Assembly: GCF_010020825.1 (NCBI RefSeq)
Contig: NZ_JAACJE010000001.1
Span: forward strand, 1,860,001 to 1,924,000
Source: Acidovorax sp. 210-6
GTDB taxonomy: Bacteria > Pseudomonadota > Gammaproteobacteria > Burkholderiales > Burkholderiaceae_C
Length of the DNA stretch: 64,000 nucleotides
Direction of reading: 5' to 3'
Part shown: positions 26,711 through 34,737 of the stretch, in pieces
Numbering within the stretch: position 1 is the first letter of the stretch
Layout: every line of letters begins with the position of its first letter
Program-made: the position numbers and the translations under genes
Notes under the pieces: generated by a model
Database searches by the model: none
Told to the model about the DNA's origin: nothing
What the model saw: only the letters and a program-made list of their open reading frames with translations

Positions 26711-27502
26711 ATGACCCGTACCATCCAACAACTGTTCGACCTCCAGGGCAAGACTGCGCTGGTCACCGGCGGCTCGCGCGGCCTGGGCCTGCAGATGGCC
26801 CACGCGCTGGGCGAGGCGGGCGCGCGCATCATGCTCAGCTCGCGCAAGGCCGCCGACCTGGAAGAGGCCACCGCCGAGCTGCAGGCCGCTGGCATTGATG
26901 CCCGCTGGATCGCTGCCGACTGCGCCAAGGAGGCCGACATCGAGCGCCTGGGGCGCGAGACGCTGGAGCGCATGGGCGACATCGACATCCTGGTCAACAA
27001 CGCGGGTGCCACCTGGGGCGCACCGGCCGAAGACCACCCGCTCGACGCCTGGGACAAGGTCATGAACCTCAACGTGCGCGGCTACTTCCTGCTCAGCCAG
27101 TACGTGGCCAAGCACAGCATGATTGCGCGCAAGCGCGGCAGCATCCTGAACGTGGCCTCCATCGCCGGCCTGGGGGGCAACCCGGTGGGCATGCAGACCA
27201 TTGCGTACAACACCTCCAAGGGCGCGGTCATCAACTTCACGCGCGCGCTGGCGGGCGAGTGGGGGCGCTACGGCATCCGCGTCAACGCCATCTGCCCGGG
27301 CTTTTTCCCCAGCAAGATGACCAAGGGCCTGCTGCAGGCGCTGGGCGAAGACAAGCTGCGCGCCCATGCACCGCTCAACCGCCTGGGCGACGACGAAGAC
27401 CTCAAGGGCCTGAGCGTGCTGCTGGCGTCGGACGCGGGCAAGCACATCACCGGCCAATATGTGGCCGTGGATGGCGGCGTGAGCGCGCTGGTGGGGGGGT
27501 GA
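26711..27502 (+). CDS. SDR-family oxidoreductase
   Basis: This 263-residue short-chain dehydrogenase has TGGSRGLG (residues 19-26), NNAGATWG near residue 97, and catalytic Y166 and K170 in IAYNTSKGA. The C-terminal ITGQYVAVDGGVSALVG is standard. CAAGGAG precedes the ATG. The frame is open further upstream but without domain support. It follows the acyl-CoA dehydrogenase by 180 bp and is probably a 3-hydroxyacyl or secondary alcohol dehydrogenase in the same pathway. Confidence 0.92.
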   Translation: MTRTIQQLFDLQGKTALVTGGSRGLGLQMAHALGEAGARIMLSSRKAADLEEATAELQAAGIDARWIAADCAKEADIERLGRETLERMGDIDILVNNAGATWGAPAEDHPLDAWDKVMNLNVRGYFLLSQYVAKHSMIARKRGSILNVASIAGLGGNPVGMQTIAYNTSKGAVINFTRALAGEWGRYGIRVNAICPGFFPSKMTKGLLQALGEDKLRAHAPLNRLGDDEDLKGLSVLLASDAGKHITGQYVAVDGGVSALVGG

Positions 27503-27640
27503 TGGGGTGCACCCCCCTGTGGCGCTGCGCGCCTTCCCCCCGCTCTCGCCTCGCGTTGCGAGGCGGGCAGGGGGACGCCGCCAGTGCGGCGGGGCGGCCC
27601 TTGCACGGCGGCCCTGGTCTGGGGCGCGCCCATGTCCTGC
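27503..27640. repeat. GC-rich multi-hairpin repeat between SDR and thioesterase genes
   Basis: This non-coding stretch has three perfect inverted repeats: GGGGTGCACCCC (27504-27515), CGCCTCGC/GCGAGGCG (27547-27554 and 27558-27565, loop GTT), and CGCCGC/GCGGCG (27576-27581 and 27586-27591). A string of GGCGGCCCTT follows. I recall very similar blocks scattered through Acidovorax-type genomes, which would make it a second repeat family. Only one copy is in the window, so its repeat status is from memory. Confidence 0.5.
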
Positions 27641-27676
27641 GGCAGGGGTGGTGCGACATGTCGCGGAGATGTTGAG

Positions 27677-28117
27677 ATGACAGACGCACTGAGCTTTGGC
27701 GTGCACATTCCGTTTGTGGAGCACCTGGGCTTCACCCTGCACCGCATGGAGGCGGGGGAGTCCGAGCTGCGCTACGCGGCGCGGCCGGAGCACCACAACT
27801 CGTTTGACGTGACCCACGGCGGTGCGCTGATGACGCTGCTGGACGTGGCCATGGCCACCGCGGCGCGCAGCCATGCGCCGGAGATGGGTGTGGTCACCGT
27901 CGAGATGAAGACCAGCTTCATGCAGCCCGCCCAGGGGCCGCTGGTGGCGCGTGGGCGCCTGCTGCACCGCACGGCCACGCTGGCCTTTACCGAGGCCACG
28001 GTGCATGACGCACAGGGCCGCCTGTGCTGCCAGGCCACGGGCACCTTCAAGGTGGTGCGCCGCCTGCCGGTGGATGGGCGCCAGGTGCATGCACTCAAGG
28101 CCGTGCCCACCGATTGA
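27677..28117 (+). CDS. PaaI-type hotdog thioesterase
   Basis: This 146-residue hotdog-fold thioesterase has the PaaI motif HNSFDVTHGGALMTLLDVAMATAA (about residues 36-59), with the HGG core and catalytic Asp. The start MTDALSFGVHIPF at 27677 has GGAG 12 bases upstream. An upstream open frame runs through the GC-rich repeat and is not supported. Third gene of the six-gene operon. It would release free acid from the acyl-CoA handled by its neighbours. Confidence 0.88.
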   Translation: MTDALSFGVHIPFVEHLGFTLHRMEAGESELRYAARPEHHNSFDVTHGGALMTLLDVAMATAARSHAPEMGVVTVEMKTSFMQPAQGPLVARGRLLHRTATLAFTEATVHDAQGRLCCQATGTFKVVRRLPVDGRQVHALKAVPTD

Positions 28118-28121
28118 TGGG

Positions 28122-28185
28122 TTCATAGACAAATCTGGCTGTAGCGCTTATGGATAAAACGCAAGCAGCTATCAAAATAGTAGCA
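28122..28185 (-). repeat. dispersed palindrome, copy F (before the reductase gene)
   Basis: Read on minus: TTTGCTACTATTTTGATAGC, TGCTTGCGTTTTATCC, ATAAGCGCTACAGCCAGATT. All consensus blocks are present in order. It lies in the 82 bp gap between thioesterase and reductase genes of one operon, ending just before the ribosome binding site. Confidence 0.78.
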
Positions 28186-28199
28186 AAAGGAGCCAAACC

Positions 28200-29219
28200 A
28201 TGCCCCGCAACCAGCAAATCCTGCTTGCCAGCCGCCCCCAGGGCGAAGCCACGGTGGAGAACTTCCGCCTCGTCGCCACCGACACGCCTGCGCTGCAGGA
28301 CGGCCAGGTGCTGGTGCGCCACCACTACCTCAGCCTGGACCCCTACATGCGCGGCCGCATGAACGAGAGCAAGAGCTACGCCGCCGCCCAGCCGCTGGAC
28401 AGCGTGATGATCGGCGGCACGGTGGGCGAGGTGGTCGAGAGCCGCCACCCCAAGTACGCCGCGGGCGACAAGGTGGTGGGCATGGGTGGCTGGCAGGAGT
28501 ACAGCGTGGTCGATGCCAACACCCCCGGCACCCTGCGCAAGGTGGACACCACCCATGTGCCCCTGTCGCACTACCTGGGCGCAGTGGGCATGCCCGGCGT
28601 CACGGCCTGGTACGGGCTGGTCAAGATCATTGCGCCCAAGGCGGGCGACACCGTGGTGGTGAGCGCCGCCACCGGCGCAGTGGGCAGCGCCTTTGCCGCG
28701 CTGGCCAAGGCCCGGGGCTGCCGTGCGGTGGGCATTGCGGGCGGCGCCGACAAATGCCGCTACGCCACCGAGGAGCTGGGCTTTGACGCCTGCATCGATT
28801 ACAAGGCGCACAACGGCGACACGCGCTCGCTGGCCAAGGCGCTCAAGGACGCCTGCCCCGACGGCATCGACGGCTACTTTGAAAACGTCGGCGGCTGGAT
28901 CATGGACGCCGTGATGCTGCGCATGAATGCGTTTGGCCGCATTGCCGTGTGCGGAATGATCGCGGGCTACGACGGCGCGCCCCTGGCCATGGCCAACCCG
29001 GCGCTCATCCTCATCAACCGCATGAAGGTCGAAGGCTTCATCGTGGGTGAGCACATGGAGGTCTGGCCCGAGGCGCTCAAGGAACTGGGTCAGCTCGTGG
29101 GCAGCGGCACGCTGCGCCCGCGCGAGAGCGTGGCCCAGGGCCTGGCGGCTGCGCCCGAGGCCTTCCTGGGCATGCTCAAGGGCAAGAACTTCGGCAAGCA
29201 GCTCGTCAAGCTGGTCTGA
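28200..29219 (+). CDS. zinc-independent NADP-dependent oxidoreductase (MDR superfamily)
   Basis: This 339-residue medium-chain reductase is of the leukotriene B4 dehydrogenase/curcumin reductase group. The start MPRNQQILLASRPQGEAT is typical. The nucleotide-binding stretch is VVVSAATGAVGSAFAALAKA with GIAGGADKC, and zinc ligands are absent. The C-terminal EGFIVGEHMEVWPEALKEL fits this group. Such enzymes reduce activated C=C bonds of enones or enals. Fourth in the operon; the ribosome binding site AGGAGCC follows palindrome copy F. Confidence 0.93.
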   Translation: MPRNQQILLASRPQGEATVENFRLVATDTPALQDGQVLVRHHYLSLDPYMRGRMNESKSYAAAQPLDSVMIGGTVGEVVESRHPKYAAGDKVVGMGGWQEYSVVDANTPGTLRKVDTTHVPLSHYLGAVGMPGVTAWYGLVKIIAPKAGDTVVVSAATGAVGSAFAALAKARGCRAVGIAGGADKCRYATEELGFDACIDYKAHNGDTRSLAKALKDACPDGIDGYFENVGGWIMDAVMLRMNAFGRIAVCGMIAGYDGAPLAMANPALILINRMKVEGFIVGEHMEVWPEALKELGQLVGSGTLRPRESVAQGLAAAPEAFLGMLKGKNFGKQLVKLV

Positions 29220-29248
29220 ACCCATTGACCACCACCGCCGGAGGCCCC

Positions 29249-30184
29249 ATGGACACCCTGATCCTGCACCACTACCCCGCGTCGCCCTTTGCCGAAAAGA
29301 TCCGCCGCGTGCTGGCCTTCAAGCAACTGGCCTACCGCTCGGTCATCATCCCCGACGTGATGCCCAAGCCCGATGTGCTGGCCCTGACCGGCGGCTACCG
29401 GCGCACGCCCATCCTGCAGATCGGCGCCGACATCTATTGCGACACCGCGCTCATCTGCCAGGTGCTGGAGCAGCGCAGCGCCGAGCCCGCGCTGTACCCG
29501 CCGCACCTGCTGGGGGTCTCGCGCATCGTCGCGCAGTGGGCCGACAGCACCTTGTTCTGGGCCGCCATGGCCTACAACCTGCAGCCGCGTGGCGCTGCCG
29601 CCCTGTTTGCGCAGCAGCCGCCGGAGGCCGCCAAGGCCTTTGCCGCCGACCGGGGCGCCATGAGCGCTGGCATGCAGCGCCTGCGCCCGCAGGACGCCAC
29701 CGCCGCCTACCGCTCCTACCTGCGGCGCATTGCCCATATGGTGGAGGAGCATGACTTCCTCTTTGGCGACCAGCCCTGCGTGGCCGACTTTGCCGCCTAC
29801 CACCCGCTGTGGTTCACCCGCGTGTGTGTGCCCACCATGGCCGACATCTTCGAGCCCGTGCCCGCCGTGCTGGAGTGGATGGACCGCATCGCCGCCCTGG
29901 GCCCGGCGCGCATGGAGAAGTTCAAGGCCGAAGACGCCATCACCGTGGCCGCCAACGCCGAGCCCGCGCCGCTGCTGGATGACGTGTTCCAGGACGAGCA
30001 CGGCATCCCGCTGGGCAGCCAGGTCACCGTGGCGGCAGAGAGCTTCGGCCAGGAGCCCACGCAAGGCACGCTGCTGGCCGCCACCCGCACCCGTTACACG
30101 CTGCGCCGCGAAGACCCCCGTGCGGGCGAGGTGCACGTTCATTTCCCACGCATCGGATACGTACTCAGAAAGGCAGAGCAATGA
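29249..30184 (+). CDS. glutathione S-transferase family protein with C-terminal extension
   Basis: This 311-residue protein starts MDTLILHHYPASPFAEKI, with a thioredoxin-like N-terminal domain and GGYRRTPILQIGADIYCDT at the glutathione-binding turn. The all-helical second domain follows (residues about 85-210). The last 90 residues (VTVAAESFGQEPTQGTLL, YTLRREDPRAGEVHVHF) extend beyond the usual 220-residue GST and look beta-rich. CGGAGG precedes the ATG. A TTG at 29225 is in frame but less likely. It overlaps the following SDR by ATGA, indicating coupling. Confidence 0.85.
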   Translation: MDTLILHHYPASPFAEKIRRVLAFKQLAYRSVIIPDVMPKPDVLALTGGYRRTPILQIGADIYCDTALICQVLEQRSAEPALYPPHLLGVSRIVAQWADSTLFWAAMAYNLQPRGAAALFAQQPPEAAKAFAADRGAMSAGMQRLRPQDATAAYRSYLRRIAHMVEEHDFLFGDQPCVADFAAYHPLWFTRVCVPTMADIFEPVPAVLEWMDRIAALGPARMEKFKAEDAITVAANAEPAPLLDDVFQDEHGIPLGSQVTVAAESFGQEPTQGTLLAATRTRYTLRREDPRAGEVHVHFPRIGYVLRKAEQ

Positions 30185-31086
30185 TCGACAACTTTGCAGG
30201 CAAGACCGCCGTCCTCACCGGCGCGGGCTCGGGTTTTGGGCTGGAATGCGCGCGCATCGGCGCACGCCTGGGCATGAACCTGGTGCTGGTCGATGTGCAG
30301 CAGGACGCGCTGGACGCCGCCGCCGCAGAAATGCGCGCTGCGGGCAGCCAGGTGCTGGCCTGCCGCGTGGACGTGTCCAACGCCGCGCAAATGGAGCAAC
30401 TCGGCGCCGACGTGCTGGCGCGCTTCGGGGCGCCGCACCTGGTGTTCAACAACGCGGGCGTGGGCTCGGGCGGCCTGATCTGGGAAAACTCGGTGCAGGA
30501 CTGGGAATGGGTGCTGGGCGTCAACCTCATGGGCGTGGTGCACGGCGTGCGCGTGTTCACCCCCATGATGCTCGACGCCGCCCGCAACGACCCCGCCTGG
30601 CGCGGCCACATCGTCAACACCGCCAGCATGGCCGGCCTGCTCACGCCGCCCAACATGGGCGTGTACAACGTCAGCAAGCACGCCGTGGTGAGCCTGAGCG
30701 AGACGCTGTACCAGGACCTTTCCCTCGTGAGCGACCAGGTCGGCGCCAGCGTGCTGTGCCCGTACTTTGTGTCCACCGGCATCAACGACAGCCACCGCAA
30801 CCGCCCCGGCGCCCTGGCGGCCGACAAGCCCACGCGCAGCCAGCTCATCGGCCAGGCCATGATCTCCAAGGCGGTCAGCAGCGGCAAGGTGACCGCCGCC
30901 GAAGTGGCGCAAAAGGTCTTCGACGCCGTGGCCGCCGGGCAGTTCTACATCTTCAGCCACCCCCAGGCCCTGGGCGCGGTGCGCACGCGCATGGAAGACA
31001 TCGTGCAGGTGCGTAACCCCACCGACCCCTTTGCCGACAAGCCCGAGCTGGGCGTACAACTGCGCGCGCAGTTGCGCGCCGGGTAA
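30181..31086 (+). CDS. SDR-family oxidoreductase
   Basis: This 301-residue short-chain dehydrogenase has TGAGSGFG (residues 13-20), NNAGVGSGGLIWE at about 94-106, and catalytic Y162 and K166 in VYNVSKHA. It is longer at the C-terminus than the usual 250 residues. The start overlaps the GST gene's stop by four bases. It is the last gene of the operon. A terminator is not evident before the convergent gene at 31113. Confidence 0.92.
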   Translation: MIDNFAGKTAVLTGAGSGFGLECARIGARLGMNLVLVDVQQDALDAAAAEMRAAGSQVLACRVDVSNAAQMEQLGADVLARFGAPHLVFNNAGVGSGGLIWENSVQDWEWVLGVNLMGVVHGVRVFTPMMLDAARNDPAWRGHIVNTASMAGLLTPPNMGVYNVSKHAVVSLSETLYQDLSLVSDQVGASVLCPYFVSTGINDSHRNRPGALAADKPTRSQLIGQAMISKAVSSGKVTAAEVAQKVFDAVAAGQFYIFSHPQALGAVRTRMEDIVQVRNPTDPFADKPELGVQLRAQLRAG

Positions 31087-31112
31087 GGCCCTTCACGCAG
31101 CGGCTGCGGACT

Positions 31113-31610
31113 TCATTCGTCTGGCTGGGTGGCCGCAGCCGCCACCACCGCCAGCACAAAGGCCATGCACAGGGCCCATTTCAGGGCCACGGCCGCGAAG
31201 GCGGCGCTGTACACCTGCGGCACGCCAAAGCGCGGCACCTCGGTCAGCCACCAGTGCAGCGCGTTTTCGGTGGCGTCGCTGGCGGCGGCCAGTGGCAGCA
31301 ACCAAGCCACGGCGGTGCGCAGCCATGGGCGCCAATGCGCCAGCAGCCCCTGCCGCATGGCAAACAGGTAGCCAAATACGCCGTAGGCCAGCAGCAGCGC
31401 ACCGTCGATGAGCAGGTGCAGGCGGTAGCGTTCCAGGTGCTCGGGCGGCCAGGTGTGCACGATGGCGCCAAACGCCTGCGGCGTGGCGGCAAATTGCAGG
31501 CTCAGGGCGCTGGGGCGCAGCGGCGCCAGGTACCACAGCAGACCCGCCAGCAGCACAACCACCAGCAGGGCGCTGCCATACAAGGCGGCGCGGGTTGTGG
31601 CGCCGTTCAC
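31113..31610 (-). CDS. small integral membrane protein, unknown function
   Basis: The 165-residue protein starts with GTG (31610-31608) overlapping the upstream stop (GTGA). About four hydrophobic helices are seen: ALYGSALLVVVLLAGLLWYL, LIDGALLLAYGVFGYLFAM, WLRTAVAWLLPLAAASD and ALKWALCMAFVLAVVAAAA. The motif LAAASDATENAL between helices may be functional. I recognise no family. It is coupled to the DUF1566 protein gene. Confidence 0.7.
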   Translation of the reverse strand: MNGATTRAALYGSALLVVVLLAGLLWYLAPLRPSALSLQFAATPQAFGAIVHTWPPEHLERYRLHLLIDGALLLAYGVFGYLFAMRQGLLAHWRPWLRTAVAWLLPLAAASDATENALHWWLTEVPRFGVPQVYSAAFAAVALKWALCMAFVLAVVAAAATQPDE

Positions 31611-32320
31611 GGGTAGGGGCGCACCAGCCGCACGGGCAGTGCGCTGTCCTTGTGCACCGGGGCAGAGTCGCCGCTGCCCATGTCCACCGCCCAGCCCTGG
31701 CGCGTGCCCATGCGGTTGGCCACGCCGCCGGTGCTGCCCTGCATGGCATTGCCATAGTTGTACATGTTGACGCTGCCGGTGTGGATGCGCGAGGTGCTGG
31801 ACCAATGCCAGGTGCCGGGCGAGGACGGGAACAGCACCGAATCCACCCCTGGCGGCACGGCGCGGCGCTGCACCAGGTGGCGCAGCTCGGTGGCGCGCGG
31901 CAGGCGCCAGGGCACGCCCTCGGCCTGGCTGCGCTCGCGCGCCACGGCCTGGGCTTCGCTGCGGGTGAACAGGCGTGGCAGACCGGCACAGGTCTTGCCG
32001 TTCCAGCGCGTGCCTTCCAGGCAGCGCGACCAGGCGACCTTGGAGCGCGCATCGATCACCAGGGTGCCGTCCTGCGACACCTCCATGCGCACCGGGGCGG
32101 CCGCAGGGGCGGAGGCGGGGGGTTGGGCTCCGCCGTCCTCGTCCTCGTCTTGTTGTGCTTGGGCGGCGCCGCTGGCCAGGGCGGCCAGTGCCAGCACGCA
32201 CGCCTGGGCCCAGCGCCATGTGCGCCCGATGGGGGCGGCAGGGCAGGGCGCGCAGGTGACGGATGGTGTCGGCCCGGCTGTGGCAAACTCGCGCGCTTCG
32301 TGTTTCAGACCTTGGTTCAT
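31607..32320 (-). CDS. exported DUF1566 (Lcl C-terminal domain) protein
   Basis: This protein of about 237 residues from the ATG at 32320 has a late hydrophobic signal-like segment (WAQACVLALAALASGAAQAQ). An acidic Q/D/E stretch and an Ala/Pro linker follow, then a DUF1566 domain: ARSKVAWSRCLEGTRWNGK, VPWRLPRATELRHLV and GTWHWSSTSRIHTGSVNM. Such domains occur in secreted or surface proteins of unknown role. The only usable start shares the bases CATG with the tex start on the other strand. Alternatively translation begins at 32332. Confidence in the start is low. Confidence 0.7.
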   Translation of the reverse strand: MNQGLKHEAREFATAGPTPSVTCAPCPAAPIGRTWRWAQACVLALAALASGAAQAQQDEDEDGGAQPPASAPAAAPVRMEVSQDGTLVIDARSKVAWSRCLEGTRWNGKTCAGLPRLFTRSEAQAVARERSQAEGVPWRLPRATELRHLVQRRAVPPGVDSVLFPSSPGTWHWSSTSRIHTGSVNMYNYGNAMQGSTGGVANRMGTRQGWAVDMGSGDSAPVHKDSALPVRLVRPYP

Positions 32321-34706
32321 GCAGAGCATCATCCGGCAATTGGCCGCAGAAATCAAAATTGGGGAATCGCAGGTCCGCGCTGCGGTGGATTTGCTGGACG
32401 GCGGGGCCACCGTGCCCTTCATCGCGCGCTACCGCAAGGAGGCGACCGGCGGGCTGGACGACATCCAGCTGCGCGAGCTCGAAGCGCGCCTGTCCTACCT
32501 GCGCGAGCTGGACGAGCGCCGCGCCGCCGTGCTCAAGGCGATTGACGAGCAGGGCAAGCTCACCGACGCCTTGCGCGCTGCCATTGCCGCCGCGCCCACC
32601 AAGCAGGAACTGGAAGACCTGTACCTGCCCTTCAAGCAAAAACGCCGCACCAAGGGCCAGATTGCACGCGAATTTGGCATCGAGCCGCTGGCCGACAAGC
32701 TGTTTGCCGACCCCACGCTGGACCCGGTGGCCGAGGCGCAGGCCTATTGCAAGCCCGCCACGCTGCTGGACGACGGCAAGCCGGGGCCGGACTTCTCCAC
32801 CCCCCTGGCGGTGCTGGACGGGGTGCGCGACATCCTCTCCGAACGCTGGGCCGAAGACCCGCAGCTCGTGCAGGCACTGCGCGAATGGCTGTGGGCCGAG
32901 GGCCTGCTGCGCAGCAAGAAGGTGGAATCCAAGAACGAGGCCGACCCCGAGGTGGCCAAGTTCCGTGATTACTTCGACTACGACGAGCCCATTGGCCGCG
33001 TGCCCTCGCACCGGGCGCTGGCGGTGTTCCGGGGCCGGGCGCTGGAGATTCTGGAAGCCAAGCTGGTGCTGCCCGTCGAACCTGAGCCTGGCAAACCCAG
33101 CCTGGCCGAAGGCAAGATTGCCCTGCACCTGGGCTGGAGCCACGCAGGTCGCAAGGCCGACGACCTGATCCGCAAATGCGTGGCCTGGACCTGGCGCGTC
33201 AAGCTCAGCCTCTCGACCGAGCGCGACCTGTTCTCGCGCCTGCGCGAAGAGGCCGAGAAGGTCGCCATCAAGGTGTTTGCCGACAACCTGCGCGACCTGC
33301 TGCTGGCCGCCCCGGCGGGCACCAAGGCGGTGATGGGGCTGGACCCCGGCATCCGCACCGGCGTGAAGGTGGCCGTGGTGGACGCCACCGGCAAGCTCGT
33401 CGAAACCGCCACCATCTACCCCCACGAGCCGCGTCGCGACTGGGACGGCAGCCTGCACACGCTGGCACGCCTGGTCGAAAAGCACGGCGTGCAGCTCATC
33501 GCCATCGGCAACGGCACCGCCAGCCGCGAGACCGACAAGCTCGCCGCCGAGCTCATCAAGTTATGGCAAAAAGCGGCCCAAGGGCAAGCGGGACAAGCGC
33601 AGGCAGCTATCGAAAAGATAGTGGTCAGCGAAGCCGGCGCCTCGGTCTATTCGGCCAGCGAATACGCCAGCCAGGAAATGCCCGACGTGGACGTGAGCCT
33701 GCGCGGCGCCGCCAGCATTGCGCGGCGCCTGCAGGACCCGCTGGCCGAGCTGGTCAAGATCGACCCCAAGAGCATTGGCGTAGGCCAGTACCAGCACGAC
33801 GTGAACCAGAGCGAGCTGGCGCGCACGCTGGATGCGGTGGTCGAAGACTGCGTCAACTCCGTGGGCGTGGACCTGAACACCGCCAGTGCGCCGCTGCTCT
33901 CGCGCGTGTCGGGCCTGTCGCCCAGCGTGGCCAAGGCCGTGGTGCGCTGGCGCGAGCAGAACGGCGCGTTCAAAAACCGCAAGCAGCTCATGGACGTGTC
34001 GGGCCTGGGCGCCAAGACCTTCGAGCAGGCCGCGGGCTTTCTGCGCATCCGCGGTGGCGACAACCCGCTGGACATGACCGGCGTGCACCCCGAGACCTAC
34101 CCGGTGGTAGAGCAGATCATTGCCCAGACCGGCAAGCCCGTGGCCGAGCTGATGGGCCGCGCCGACATGCTCAAGACGCTCAAGCCCGAGCTGTTTGCCA
34201 ACGAGAAGTTCGGCGTCATCACGGTCAAGGACATCCTGGGCGAGCTGGAAAAGCCCGGCCGCGACCCGCGCCCCGACTTCAAGGTGGCGCGCTTCAACGA
34301 AGGCGTGGAAGACATTGCCGACCTCAAGGAAGGCATGGTGCTGGAGGGCACGGTGAGCAACGTGGCCCAGTTCGGCGCCTTTGTGGACCTGGGCGTGCAC
34401 CAGGACGGGCTGGTGCACGTCAGCCAGTTGGCACACAAGTTTGTGCAGGACGCGCGCGAGGTGGTCAAGACCGGCGACATCGTCAAGGTCAAGGTGCTGG
34501 AGGTGGATGTTGCACGCAAGCGCATCAGCCTGAGCATGAAGCTGGACGCCGCCCCCGCGCGCCGCGACGGGCCGCGCGACAACCGCTTTGAAAGCGCAGG
34601 CCGGGGCCAGGCACAGTCGCGCCGAAGCAACGAACCCGCGCCCCAGAGCGCCATGGCCTCGGCGTTTGCCAAGCTGCAGCAAGGAAAGGGCAGGGCAGGT
34701 ACATAA
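32319..34706 (+). CDS. tex: Tex family RNA-binding transcriptional accessory protein
   Basis: This 795-residue protein starts MQSIIRQLAAEIKIGESQV. Domains in order are the Tex N-terminal helices, the YqgF/RNase-H-like fold (VMGLDPGIRTGVKVAVVD), a helix-hairpin-helix pair (VGVDLNTASAPLLSRVSGLS), and a C-terminal S1 RNA-binding domain (LEGTVSNVAQFGAFVDLGVH). It acts in transcription or RNA quality control. It is slightly longer than the family's roughly 770-780. Residues about 415-435 (KLWQKAAQGQAGQAQAAIEK), just before the conserved VVSEAGASVYSASE, are encoded by palindrome copy G. Confidence 0.95.
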   Translation: MQSIIRQLAAEIKIGESQVRAAVDLLDGGATVPFIARYRKEATGGLDDIQLRELEARLSYLRELDERRAAVLKAIDEQGKLTDALRAAIAAAPTKQELEDLYLPFKQKRRTKGQIAREFGIEPLADKLFADPTLDPVAEAQAYCKPATLLDDGKPGPDFSTPLAVLDGVRDILSERWAEDPQLVQALREWLWAEGLLRSKKVESKNEADPEVAKFRDYFDYDEPIGRVPSHRALAVFRGRALEILEAKLVLPVEPEPGKPSLAEGKIALHLGWSHAGRKADDLIRKCVAWTWRVKLSLSTERDLFSRLREEAEKVAIKVFADNLRDLLLAAPAGTKAVMGLDPGIRTGVKVAVVDATGKLVETATIYPHEPRRDWDGSLHTLARLVEKHGVQLIAIGNGTASRETDKLAAELIKLWQKAAQGQAGQAQAAIEKIVVSEAGASVYSASEYASQEMPDVDVSLRGAASIARRLQDPLAELVKIDPKSIGVGQYQHDVNQSELARTLDAVVEDCVNSVGVDLNTASAPLLSRVSGLSPSVAKAVVRWREQNGAFKNRKQLMDVSGLGAKTFEQAAGFLRIRGGDNPLDMTGVHPETYPVVEQIIAQTGKPVAELMGRADMLKTLKPELFANEKFGVITVKDILGELEKPGRDPRPDFKVARFNEGVEDIADLKEGMVLEGTVSNVAQFGAFVDLGVHQDGLVHVSQLAHKFVQDAREVVKTGDIVKVKVLEVDVARKRISLSMKLDAAPARRDGPRDNRFESAGRGQAQSRRSNEPAPQSAMASAFAKLQQGKGRAGT
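33560..33632 (-). repeat. dispersed palindrome, copy G (inside tex)
   Basis: Read on minus: CACTATCTTTTCGATAGCTG, CCTGCGCTTGTCCCGC, TTGCCCTTGGGCCGC, TTTTTGCC. The ATAGCTGC-GCGC half is well kept and the second half is altered. It is translated in frame from the opposite strand relative to copies E and H. Confidence 0.7.
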
Positions 34707-34737
34707 TCAGGCGAACCGATCCCACCGCCGTGCCCCC

